From contig PWNO01000250.1 of NCBI GenBank assembly GCA_003557765.1, forward strand, positions 1 through 57,654: a DNA stretch of 57,654 nucleotides, written 5' to 3'. The notes under the pieces were generated by a model. That model saw only the letters and a program-made list of their open reading frames with translations, was not told the origin of the DNA and ran no database searches. Below are positions 28,684 through 35,430 of the stretch, piece after piece. Source of the stretch: Bacteroidales bacterium. Its GTDB lineage: Bacteria; Bacteroidota; Bacteroidia; Bacteroidales; UBA7960. The stretch's first letter is position 1. Every line of letters starts with the position of its first letter. The position numbers were made by a program, and so were the translations under genes.

Positions 28684-29196
28684 CTAAACCAGTTTTTTGG
28701 CAGCCTCAAGCGCCTTGTCATAGTCGGGATGCTCGGAAGTTTCATTTACGACTTCCACATATCTGACCCTGTCCTCTTTGTCGATAACGACGATGGCACG
28801 CGCCAGAATGCCATATTCCTCAATCAGCAGGCCGTACTTGACCCCATAATCCCTGTCCTTTTGATCGGAAACCATAACCAGGTTGTCGATGTCCTCTGCC
28901 GCACAAAAACGCTTCAGGGCAAAAGGCAGGTCTGCAGAAATGGTAATGATCTGTATATCCTCCAACCTGGAAGCCTCAAGGTTAAACCTGCGGGTCTGCT
29001 GGGCACAGAGATCGGTATCCACACTGGGCACCGAGGAGATGACACGTACTTTTCCCTGGTAATCACTCAGGTTAAAATGATTCAGGTCCGGGGTAAATGC
29101 CATGAAATTTTTGGCCGGATAATCTGCCTGGATGAGTTTTCCCATCAGCGTAACCGGCTTGCCGGCAAAACTTACCAAGCCACTATTTCTTTTCAT
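28684..29196 (-). CDS. tpx: Thiol peroxidase, atypical 2-Cys peroxiredoxin
   Basis: A 170-residue Tpx that reduces peroxides, recycled by thioredoxin. The peroxidatic Cys64 lies in SVDTDLCAQQTRRFN and the resolving Cys98 in ALKRFCAAED, the spacing that defines Tpx. Length is normal. ATG 29196. The gene stands alone. It indicates defence against peroxide even if the organism is largely anaerobic. Confidence 0.96.
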   Translation of the reverse strand: MKRNSGLVSFAGKPVTLMGKLIQADYPAKNFMAFTPDLNHFNLSDYQGKVRVISSVPSVDTDLCAQQTRRFNLEASRLEDIQIITISADLPFALKRFCAAEDIDNLVMVSDQKDRDYGVKYGLLIEEYGILARAIVVIDKEDRVRYVEVVNETSEHPDYDKALEAAKKLV

Positions 29197-29341
29197 TGTT
29201 TGTGCTTTTCAGTGATTTAAACTTTAAGGGCTCCTCATAAAATTGGTTTACAAGAAGACACAAGATAGCCACGAAACCTTTTAATAAAGGCTTTTTGTTA
29301 TATCACGAAAAGAAACAAGTTCAGCCAGTCAATTGTTTAGC

Positions 29342-29405
29342 GGGGAGCTGTAGCTTGGCTGTCAATGCCTGCATGCACAGGGTATAATGGCCACGTCGGT
29401 TCAAT
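29342..29405 (+). other. tRNA-like degenerate sequence, possible tRNA-Ala relic
   Basis: GGGGAGC..TAGCT..GG, then a CCTG/CAGG hairpin around TGC, then GGTTCAA occur in the order and approximate spacing of a tRNA-Ala(UGC). The acceptor and T-arm 3' strands are missing, so it is not a working tRNA. Resemblance may be chance. Confidence 0.2.
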
Positions 29406-29408
29406 ATG

Positions 29409-29951
29409 TCATTTTTTCCTGTCGAAGAAAGGGTTTTTTGAGGATGCGCTCAGTGGAAATCCATATATGATCTTCACATCCTTGCCCAGTACCCCCATTT
29501 GTTGTGCTGCCACACCAATGGTATACATGATGCGGTTGTCGATGCGTCCATCCATGGCCACGGCAGCCGCCGAACCAATGGCAATCCCCAGGTCACCTGT
29601 ATTAAAAGCACAGGGGATATCCGGTTCCTGATCTTTGGCTTCACAGTCTGGAAACCCGCATAAACCACACGTTTTCAGCCCGAGCGACCTGATTTGTGTA
29701 CCTATAAGGACAACCACCCGGGCAGCAAGCATAACGTTTTCCGCATCACGCAAAAAGATGGGATTGTCTTCTTTCTTACCTATTTTTTCCATGGTCTTAG
29801 CCAGTGCCTGAATGTCTGAACCGGTGAGTATCAACATGGAGAGCGTATTGACCCCCCTGGCCTTGGGGGCAGTTCTTGCGGCAAGGATCATTCTTTTGGC
29901 CACATTGAGTACGGCTTCCTGGCGTAATTCATTTTCATTGATAATAGCCAT
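29409..29951 (-). CDS. DUF2148 ferredoxin-like domain protein
   Basis: A 180-residue protein of the DUF2148 family, which occurs mainly in anaerobic bacteria and archaea. Seen: an N-terminal helix (RQEAVLNVAKRMILAARTAPKARG), a cysteine cluster CGLCGFPDC plus a Cys in PCAFNTGDLGIAIGSAAA, suggesting an iron-sulfur site, and a C-terminal DVKIIYGFPLSASSKNPFFDRK. ATG 29951 is chosen over an upstream TTG. It lies 73 bases beyond the stop of the DnaB-like gene on the same strand, separated by a terminator. The biochemical role of the family is not established. Confidence 0.85.
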   Translation of the reverse strand: MAIINENELRQEAVLNVAKRMILAARTAPKARGVNTLSMLILTGSDIQALAKTMEKIGKKEDNPIFLRDAENVMLAARVVVLIGTQIRSLGLKTCGLCGFPDCEAKDQEPDIPCAFNTGDLGIAIGSAAAVAMDGRIDNRIMYTIGVAAQQMGVLGKDVKIIYGFPLSASSKNPFFDRKK

Positions 29952-29988
29952 AATCACAGATTTGAAATCGTCCAAAAAATATCATGCA

Positions 29989-30019
29989 AAAAAACAAAAA
30001 ACCCGGCAAATTGCCGGGT
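29989..30019 (-). terminator. Rho-independent terminator of the DnaB-like gene
   Basis: ACCCGGCAA and TTGCCGGGT (30001-30019) form a perfect 9-bp stem. On the minus strand it is followed by a T-rich run (29989-30000). It begins 5 bases past the DnaB-like stop. Confidence 0.85.
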
Positions 30020-30024
30020 ATCTT

Positions 30025-30924
30025 TTACACAGGGTCGGCAAATTTTGCCGTGCTTTCAATAAACTGCAAAGAGACAGCCTTTTCATCACCTGGTGTCTGC
30101 ATGTCTGAAACAAACAGGTCGATCAGGTTATTTTCGGATTTCTTTTTCTCGCCGGGTAATGTATACTTTCGGTGCAAGAACATCAGCACATCAGTATGCT
30201 CCTTCAAAAAAGCCGGAAGCATATGCATGGGAGTATGTTTTCCGTTCAAGTTGCCGTTAATGTGACCTGCAGACTGAGAAAAAAGCAATACCGGTACCTG
30301 CAGCTTTGCTGCAATGGCCCTGATGTTTTCCATGATTTGTGCGTAGTGGGCAGGGAGGTCCTCCTGCTTTTGCTGGCTGTTATTCAGCAGCTCCAGGTAA
30401 TCGATGATCACCATGTCAGGTTGTTCTAAATTGCAAAGATGCTGCAAACTTTTGGCGAAAGCGCCAATGCTCAGTGCGCGTGTGTCATCAATAAAGATCC
30501 GGGCTTTGGCAATATTGCTAAGGAGAGATAACATGTGGTCCTTCTCGCTGGGCTTTAAATCTCCGGATTTAAGCTTATGCACCGACATCCCGGTTTCACT
30601 TTCAATAAGGCGCCTGGTCATCTTCACATCTGAACGCTCGGAAGAGAAAATGGCTACGGTGTGGTCATTTTTGACGGCCATGTTGTTGGCAAGGGATAAT
30701 AAAAAAGCGGTTTTACCCATGCCTGGTTTAACCGCTAAAGTATACATCCTGCCTTTCTGAAAACCGCCCAACACCTCATCCAGGTTTTTAAAACCAGATG
30801 GGATGCCTGTTGTTGCTGCGGAGGGCTCAAATTTTTCGTTAAGGGTTTGGTTTACCAGCTCGCGAATGCTGGTAAACCGGAAACCCTCTGGCTGCTCTGT
30901 AACTTCCAATGTGTTAAGTTCCAT
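30025..30924 (-). CDS. DnaB C-terminal-domain-only ATPase, diverged paralogue of the replicative helicase
   Basis: A 299-residue protein that aligns with the RecA-like C-terminal domain of DnaB only. Walker A is VKPGMGKT (65-72), the catalytic Glu is kept (FSSE, Glu96), Walker B is MVIIDYLELL (Asp175), and SQ of motif H3 is kept. The N-terminal primase-contacting domain is absent. The region equal to the DnaB arginine finger (DLRESGAIEQDAD) reads LPAFLKEHTD, so the inter-subunit arginine is missing. It may be a helicase-like or RadA/KaiC-like ATPase that does not act as a standard ring helicase. The canonical dnaB is at 11587. ATG 30924 is the only good start. Function unknown. Confidence 0.88.
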   Translation of the reverse strand: MELNTLEVTEQPEGFRFTSIRELVNQTLNEKFEPSAATTGIPSGFKNLDEVLGGFQKGRMYTLAVKPGMGKTAFLLSLANNMAVKNDHTVAIFSSERSDVKMTRRLIESETGMSVHKLKSGDLKPSEKDHMLSLLSNIAKARIFIDDTRALSIGAFAKSLQHLCNLEQPDMVIIDYLELLNNSQQKQEDLPAHYAQIMENIRAIAAKLQVPVLLFSQSAGHINGNLNGKHTPMHMLPAFLKEHTDVLMFLHRKYTLPGEKKKSENNLIDLFVSDMQTPGDEKAVSLQFIESTAKFADPV

Positions 30925-31115
30925 ATGTCATGCATTTTATGATTGAATCATTTATTTTTCAACATCACGCCGGACTGATATTCCACCGGAGATGTACCAC
31001 TGCAAATCAAGCGTATGCTAAGGTTTGACAATATAAGGAATTTTTTTTATTCTGCCAAAGGGATGAACTTTTTATACACACGAACGTTAAAACGATGTAT
31101 TAAAATATATTTGAT

Positions 31116-31997
31116 ATGACGCGCTACTCCATTAACGACCTTGAGAAGCTCAGTGGCATCAAGGCCCATACCATCAGGATGTGGGAGAAGCGTTACCATA
31201 TTATTGAGCCCAAAAGAACGGATACCAACATCAGGTACTACCATGATTGTGACCTGAAGAAGCTGCTGAACATCAGTACCCTCAACCGCCATGGATTTAA
31301 AATATCCGCCATTGCCAGTATGGATGAAGCGGAAATCCATGATAAGGTCATGGAAATAACCGGCACCAACGGAGATCATGCAACCACAATCAATAATTTG
31401 GTGGTTGCGATGATCGAGTTCGATGAGGATGCATTTGAGAAGATATTGAACACCGCCATCCTGCAGCTTGGATTCGAGCATTGCGTAACACATATCCTCT
31501 ATCCTTTCCTTGAAAAAGTGGGAATGTTATGGCTTATTGGTACGATAAACCCCGCCCAGGAACATTTTATCACCTACCTGATCAGGCAAAAGCTCATTAT
31601 TGCCATAGACGGTCAGCCTAAACCATCCTCACCGGATGCACGCACTTTTCTGCTGTATTTGCCGGAAAATGAGCTCCACGAACTTGGATTGCTTTTCTAC
31701 AGCTTTCTGTTGAAGAAAAATGGCTTCAAAGTCATCTACCTTGGCCAGTCCGTACCCTTCAACGACCTCCACCAGGTAGTCAATATACGCAACGCCGACT
31801 ATCTCTTCACGTATCTCATAGCTGCCCTCAGCCAACGCGAACTCCCGGATTACATCCAAAAGCTCGGAGAAACCTTCCCGGACAAGAAAATATTTGTCAC
31901 AGGCAACCAGGTCCAGACCAACGAGGTCCCCTTTCCCAAAAACGTCATCCCGATACAAGACGCTGAGCAGTTTAAAAAATTGCTGAAAGACCTGTAA
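31116..31997 (+). CDS. MerR-family regulator with cobalamin-binding domain (CarH/LitR type)
   Basis: A 293-residue transcription factor. The MerR winged helix is at residues 3-70 (YSINDLEKLSGIKAHTIRMWEKRY). The C-terminal half matches the B12-binding module of CarH/LitR: Trp139 and Glu149-His150 form the W-x9-EH signature and Glu186-x-His188-x2-Gly191 the lower-ligand ExHxxG motif. In CarH, 5'-deoxyadenosylcobalamin holds a tetramer on DNA in the dark and light breaks it. Retained ligands suggest a true light- or B12-sensing repressor. It is divergent from the DnaB-like gene and upstream of an ECF sigma gene, the order seen for LitR/LitS in Streptomyces. A TATATTTG box at 31106-31113 sits too close to the ATG to be trusted. 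Confidence 0.9.
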   Translation: MTRYSINDLEKLSGIKAHTIRMWEKRYHIIEPKRTDTNIRYYHDCDLKKLLNISTLNRHGFKISAIASMDEAEIHDKVMEITGTNGDHATTINNLVVAMIEFDEDAFEKILNTAILQLGFEHCVTHILYPFLEKVGMLWLIGTINPAQEHFITYLIRQKLIIAIDGQPKPSSPDARTFLLYLPENELHELGLLFYSFLLKKNGFKVIYLGQSVPFNDLHQVVNIRNADYLFTYLIAALSQRELPDYIQKLGETFPDKKIFVTGNQVQTNEVPFPKNVIPIQDAEQFKKLLKDL

Positions 31998-32054
31998 GCA
32001 TCCCAGCCTGTTTTTTGCCAATTTCGACAGCTGCGGGTATCGCTAACCCTATTT

Positions 32055-32083
32055 AAGCCTGCCAGACCTGCCAGGCTTTTTTT
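32055..32083 (+). terminator. Rho-independent terminator of the MerR regulator gene
   Basis: AAGCCTG (32055-32061) pairs with CAGGCTT (32072-32078), followed by a run of T. It lies about 60 bases past the stop. Confidence 0.8.
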
Positions 32084-32123
32084 GTTCTTACCTCGATCAT
32101 CGGCGTAAGCACAAATGCCTCGG

Positions 32124-32144
32124 TTACTTCTTACTTCTTACTTC
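32124..32144. repeat. TTACTTC tandem heptad, three copies
   Basis: Three exact head-to-tail copies of TTACTTC lie in the gap before the ECF sigma gene. The 7-base period matches that of the arrays at 16977 and 54507, though the unit differs. Confidence 0.7.
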
Positions 32145-32339
32145 CTTCTTGCCTCCGTGGGCATTTTGCCCCCCTTCGACGGAAGTCTTTTTTTGTTAAT
32201 TCAAAAAAACCAATTTCATAAACAACACTTGTTATATTTTAACAATAATTAAACACGTAACATTTTGATTTTCGCATTTTATTGCCTAATTTTATGTCGC
32301 AAACAGGTGATTAATGTCAATGAAACGCGTTTATTACTC

Positions 32340-32352
32340 AACATGTAATGTT
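32340..32352. promoter_or_regulatory. Hyphenated palindrome AACAT-GTA-ATGTT, candidate operator
   Basis: A perfect 5-bp inverted repeat with a 3-base spacer lies upstream of the sigma-gene promoter. MerR-type or CarH-type binding is a possibility only. Confidence 0.35.
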
Positions 32353-32363
32353 AAAAAGTATTA

Positions 32364-32379
32364 AAGTACTTGCGTACTT
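32364..32379. promoter_or_regulatory. Palindrome AAGTAC-TTGC-GTACTT over the -33 box, candidate operator
   Basis: Perfect 6-bp arms flank TTGC, which contains the likely -33 TTG of the sigma promoter. An extra direct half-copy AAAGTA lies just upstream. The position suits a repressor that blocks RNA polymerase; the adjacent MerR-B12 protein is the obvious candidate. Confidence 0.5.
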
Positions 32380-32399
32380 AATTTTTTTGTTTAATTTTG
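32370..32399 (+). promoter_or_regulatory. Promoter of the ECF sigma gene
   Basis: TTG (32370-32372, in CTTG) lies 19 bases before TAATTTTG (32392-32399), an exact TAnnTTTG. The leader would be about 30 bases to the ATG at 32436. Confidence 0.65.
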
Positions 32400-32435
32400 C
32401 TTATAGATTATTAAACACAAAAAACCATAACCGTC

Positions 32436-32939
32436 ATGACAGCATTAGAATTTAACCACAAACTCATGGGATTGCAGAACAACCTGAAGTACTTTGCATA
32501 TACCCTTACGTCAAACTATGAAGACGCCCAGGACCTGGTGCAGGAAACCTACCTGAAGGCGCTGACAAACCGCGAAAAGTTCACCGACAACACCAATTTG
32601 AAGGCCTGGACCTTTACGATCATGAAAAACACCTTTATCAATAACTACAGGCAGAATGTGCGCAGCAACACCATTTTGGACAAAACTGATGACTTATACT
32701 ACCTCAATTTATCGAAAGAGAGCGGTATTGGCCTGCCGGATTCGGATTATTCAGTAAAGGAAATTAACAAGGCAATTGGCGCGATCAGTGAAGAACAACG
32801 CACCCCATTTGAAATGTACAACCAGGGGTATAAATACAAAGAGATTGCTGAGAAGCTTAACCTTTCCATTGGCACCGTAAAGAGCAGGATATTCTTTACG
32901 CGCAAGAAACTGATGGAGTCTATGAAAGACAATCAGTAA
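32436..32939 (+). CDS. ECF-family RNA polymerase sigma factor
   Basis: A 167-residue sigma factor with region 2 (YEDAQDLVQETYLKAL, then LKAWTFTIMKNTFINNYRQ) and region 4 (EEQRTPFEMYNQGYKYKEIAEKLNLSIGTVKSRI). Region 3 is absent, as expected for ECF members. No anti-sigma gene adjoins; control may instead come from the MerR-B12 regulator just upstream through the palindrome over its promoter. Targets cannot be named. It resembles sigma factors that in other Bacteroidota accompany carotenoid genes, but none follow here; a strong terminator ends the transcript. Confidence 0.92.
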   Translation: MTALEFNHKLMGLQNNLKYFAYTLTSNYEDAQDLVQETYLKALTNREKFTDNTNLKAWTFTIMKNTFINNYRQNVRSNTILDKTDDLYYLNLSKESGIGLPDSDYSVKEINKAIGAISEEQRTPFEMYNQGYKYKEIAEKLNLSIGTVKSRIFFTRKKLMESMKDNQ

Positions 32940-32979
32940 GCTGTTCATATTATACCCATCATATACTCCGCTTATTATA

Positions 32980-33008
32980 CCCCGGCAATTATTTTTGCCG
33001 GGGTTTTT
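32980..33008 (+). terminator. Rho-independent terminator of the ECF sigma gene
   Basis: CCCCGGCAA (32980-32988) and TTGCCGGGG (32995-33003) form a perfect 9-bp stem with a 6-base loop, followed by five T. Confidence 0.93.
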
Positions 33009-33100
33009 ATTGTTAGCACCAGCCCAGCTGGCGGGGCAGAAAAGCATGATCAGGACAAATCTGTTTTCACGCCAGAAAAAATGTTTATGCACAAATTGAC

Positions 33101-33108
33101 TAAATTTG
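33101..33108 (+). promoter_or_regulatory. -7 promoter box of the aspartate kinase gene
   Basis: TAAATTTG matches TAnnTTTG. Transcription would begin near 33114, which argues for translation from the ATG at 33139 rather than 33112. Confidence 0.5.
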
Positions 33109-33138
33109 CGTATGCAAGTCGCTCAAAAAACCGGAAAC

Positions 33139-34434
33139 ATGCGGGTATTTAAGTTTGGTGGGGCATCGGTACGTAATCCGGAATCGGTAAGGAACGTAGC
33201 ACGCATCATCAGGGATCATCACGGCACCTCGCCGCTGGTAGTCGTACTCTCTGCGATGGGAAAAACCACGAATGCCCTGGAAGAATTGTGCGCATTGTTC
33301 ATGTCTGGTGACATGTCAAATATGAAAAAAAAATATGAAGAGATCCGTTCATTTCATATGGACATTGCCCGCGGATTGTTTCCCGACCCTGGTCATCAGG
33401 TGTTTCAGGTGTTGGAACAAGCCTTCTACCAACTGTATTATTACATCACTGATTCACCCGGCGACAATTATAATTATGAATATGACCGCATTGTTTCTTC
33501 TGGCGAGATGGTGTCTACGCGGATCCTGAGCATGTATCTGAATGATGCCGGATTACCTAACCGGCTGTTTCCGGCGCAAAAGCTGATCATCACAGATGCC
33601 AGTTTCAGGGATGCCCGTGTTGACTGGGTCATGAGCAGCAGAGCTATCCAGGAACAGTTGGGATGGGCTTTCAGGGAGGATCCCGGCAAAGATCTGCCCC
33701 CGCTGGTGATCACCCAGGGCTTTATCGGAGGCACACCTCAGGGTTTTACCACTACACTGGGCCGGGAGGGTTCTGATTTCACAGCAGCAATCATTGCCTG
33801 GGCCATGCAGGCACGGGAGGTCGTCATCTGGAAAGATGTTCCCGGGTTACTCAATGCAGACCCCAAGATCATGGAACAGGCCGTTTTACTACCCAACATC
33901 AGCTATCAGGAGGCCATCGAACTGGCCTACTACGGCGCCACGGTAATCCATCCAAAAACCCTGAAGCCGCTATTAAACAAAAAAATCCCATTAAAAGTAA
34001 AATCCTTTCAGGATCCGGAGAAGCCCGGATCGCTGATAACCCATCATGAAGCCCGGGACAACCAGATCCCATCTTACATATTTAAAGACAACCAGGTGTT
34101 GATCTCTATATTTCCGAAGGACTTCAGCTTCATTGCCGAGGAAAACCTTTCACGCATATTTGCAGATTTTGCACGCCACGGTGTAAAGATGAACCTGATG
34201 CAGAATTCCGCCATCAGCTTCAGCGCCTGTTTTGATTATGACCGCATCAAAACGCCGGCGCTTTTGCGTGATCTGCGGATCATGTTCAGCGTCAAATATA
34301 ACAAGGACCTGGAGCTGATCACCGTCAGACATTACCAAAGGGCTTGCATGGAAAGGCTTATAAAGGACAAGGAGGTGGTGATGGAGCAGAAGAGCCGCAC
34401 CACATTGCAGATGATCGTCAGAAAAAACGGATAA
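33139..34434 (+). CDS. Aspartate kinase (monofunctional)
   Basis: A 431-residue kinase that phosphorylates aspartate, the first step to lysine, threonine, methionine and diaminopimelate. The N-terminal MRVFKFGGASVRNPESVRNVA is the family signature and fixes the start at 33139; an ATG at 33112 is also in frame. Further motifs: VVVLSAMGKTTNAL, TQGFIGGTPQGFTTTLGREGSDFTAA and NADPKI. The C-terminal 140 residues hold degenerate ACT-type regulatory sequence. There is no fused homoserine dehydrogenase. It is unlinked to other lysine or threonine genes here. Which end product controls it cannot be told. Confidence 0.95.
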   Translation: MRVFKFGGASVRNPESVRNVARIIRDHHGTSPLVVVLSAMGKTTNALEELCALFMSGDMSNMKKKYEEIRSFHMDIARGLFPDPGHQVFQVLEQAFYQLYYYITDSPGDNYNYEYDRIVSSGEMVSTRILSMYLNDAGLPNRLFPAQKLIITDASFRDARVDWVMSSRAIQEQLGWAFREDPGKDLPPLVITQGFIGGTPQGFTTTLGREGSDFTAAIIAWAMQAREVVIWKDVPGLLNADPKIMEQAVLLPNISYQEAIELAYYGATVIHPKTLKPLLNKKIPLKVKSFQDPEKPGSLITHHEARDNQIPSYIFKDNQVLISIFPKDFSFIAEENLSRIFADFARHGVKMNLMQNSAISFSACFDYDRIKTPALLRDLRIMFSVKYNKDLELITVRHYQRACMERLIKDKEVVMEQKSRTTLQMIVRKNG

Positions 34435-34467
34435 ACATACAGGAAAAAGGTCCGGCCCTTGTTGCAC

Positions 34468-35430
34468 TCATCGTGTGATCTCGCGGATCTTGCCGGAGAG
34501 TACACTTGCCAATTTAATTTTAGATTCTGCCGTCCAGCCTGCCACGTGCGGGGTAAGCACCACTTTGCCATCCATTTCGCATAGTTTACTGAAGTTTTCT
34601 GGCAGCGGTGATGCGCCTATTGAATCGGCAGAAAGGTCTTCATATTCCAGCACGTCTAACACAGCGCCCCGGACTTGATCTGCCTCAAGGGCTGCAACCA
34701 GGTCGGCCGTACGAACAACCTGTCCGCGTGAAGTGTTGATAAGGATGATCTTTTTCCTGAAGCGGGCCAGGTAGGTTCGGGTTACCAGGTAAAAGGTCTC
34801 CTCAGTAAGTGGCACATGCAGGCTAAGTATGTCTGCTTCACGAAAGATCTCATCCATATCTGCCTCTCTGACAAAAGCATTTCCATAGTCTTGTTTGTAT
34901 TTGTCATAGGCAAGTAGTGTACACCCAAAACCACTGAGACAGCGGGCAAATGCGCTGCCGGTATTGCCGTATCCCACGATACCCACTGTTTTCCCGCTTA
35001 CCTCCATGCCACGGTTGGCTTCGCGGTGCCACTGGCCATCCCTGACTTCACGGTCAGCCACACATATGTTATTCAGGAGAGCCAGGAGCATTCCAACAGC
35101 ATGTTCACCAACCGCCTGGCTGTTTCCTTCCGGGGAGCTCAGGCAAACCACACCCTGGCTTTTGGCAAAGTCAACATCGACATTTTCAAGCCCGCTACCC
35201 ACACGCCCGATAAAACGAAGATTATGCCCGGCAGCAATCAGCTCCTTATCCAGCTTGATGCGACTTCGCACGATGATCCCTGTAAACTCATGCAAGCGGG
35301 ACTTTAATTGCTCACGGCTAATGTCCGGATCATATATGCATCGGTAGCCCATCCCTTCCAGGTCATCCTGCAAAACGGGGTGCGTTTCATCAAGAAACAA
35401 TATCAAGCCGGCGTGGTCCATCAATGCCAT
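34468..35430 (-). CDS. D-isomer-specific 2-hydroxyacid dehydrogenase (phosphoglycerate dehydrogenase-like)
   Basis: A 320-residue NAD-dependent dehydrogenase. The nucleotide-binding motif is GIVGYGNTGSAFA; the catalytic triad is Arg in GRVGSGLENVD, Glu in VLDVLEYED and His in LTPHVAGWT. HVPLTEETFYLV and INTSRGQVV are typical. The substrate is probably 3-phosphoglycerate (serine pathway) or a related hydroxyacid; no ACT domain is present. Its ATG at 35430 abuts the stop of the upstream PP2C-like/LysM gene with no gap, which implies translational coupling. serC is not adjacent, so serA is not assigned. Confidence 0.92.
   Translation of the reverse strand: MALMDHAGLILFLDETHPVLQDDLEGMGYRCIYDPDISREQLKSRLHEFTGIIVRSRIKLDKELIAAGHNLRFIGRVGSGLENVDVDFAKSQGVVCLSSPEGNSQAVGEHAVGMLLALLNNICVADREVRDGQWHREANRGMEVSGKTVGIVGYGNTGSAFARCLSGFGCTLLAYDKYKQDYGNAFVREADMDEIFREADILSLHVPLTEETFYLVTRTYLARFRKKIILINTSRGQVVRTADLVAALEADQVRGAVLDVLEYEDLSADSIGASPLPENFSKLCEMDGKVVLTPHVAGWTAESKIKLASVLSGKIREITR

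Larger units (their letters stand above)
31998..32435. other. Intergenic region upstream of the ECF sigma gene
   Basis: This AT-rich 438-base region holds the regulator's terminator, a TTACTTC heptad repeat, two hyphenated palindromes and the sigma-gene promoter, each listed separately. No open frame looks protein-coding. Confidence 0.6.

Noticed and set aside
29342..29405. Working tRNA gene
   Set aside because: No acceptor-stem complement or CCA-adjacent pairing is present, and the T-arm cannot close.
31106..31113. TATATTTG as the promoter of the MerR regulator
   Set aside because: It ends two bases before the ATG, so the start of transcription would fall inside the coding sequence; the HTH start is fixed by homology.
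30025..32939. A defence island formed by the DnaB-like ATPase, MerR and sigma genes
   Set aside because: No nuclease, methylase, reverse transcriptase or other defence gene is adjacent, and the genes are on different strands with separate terminators.
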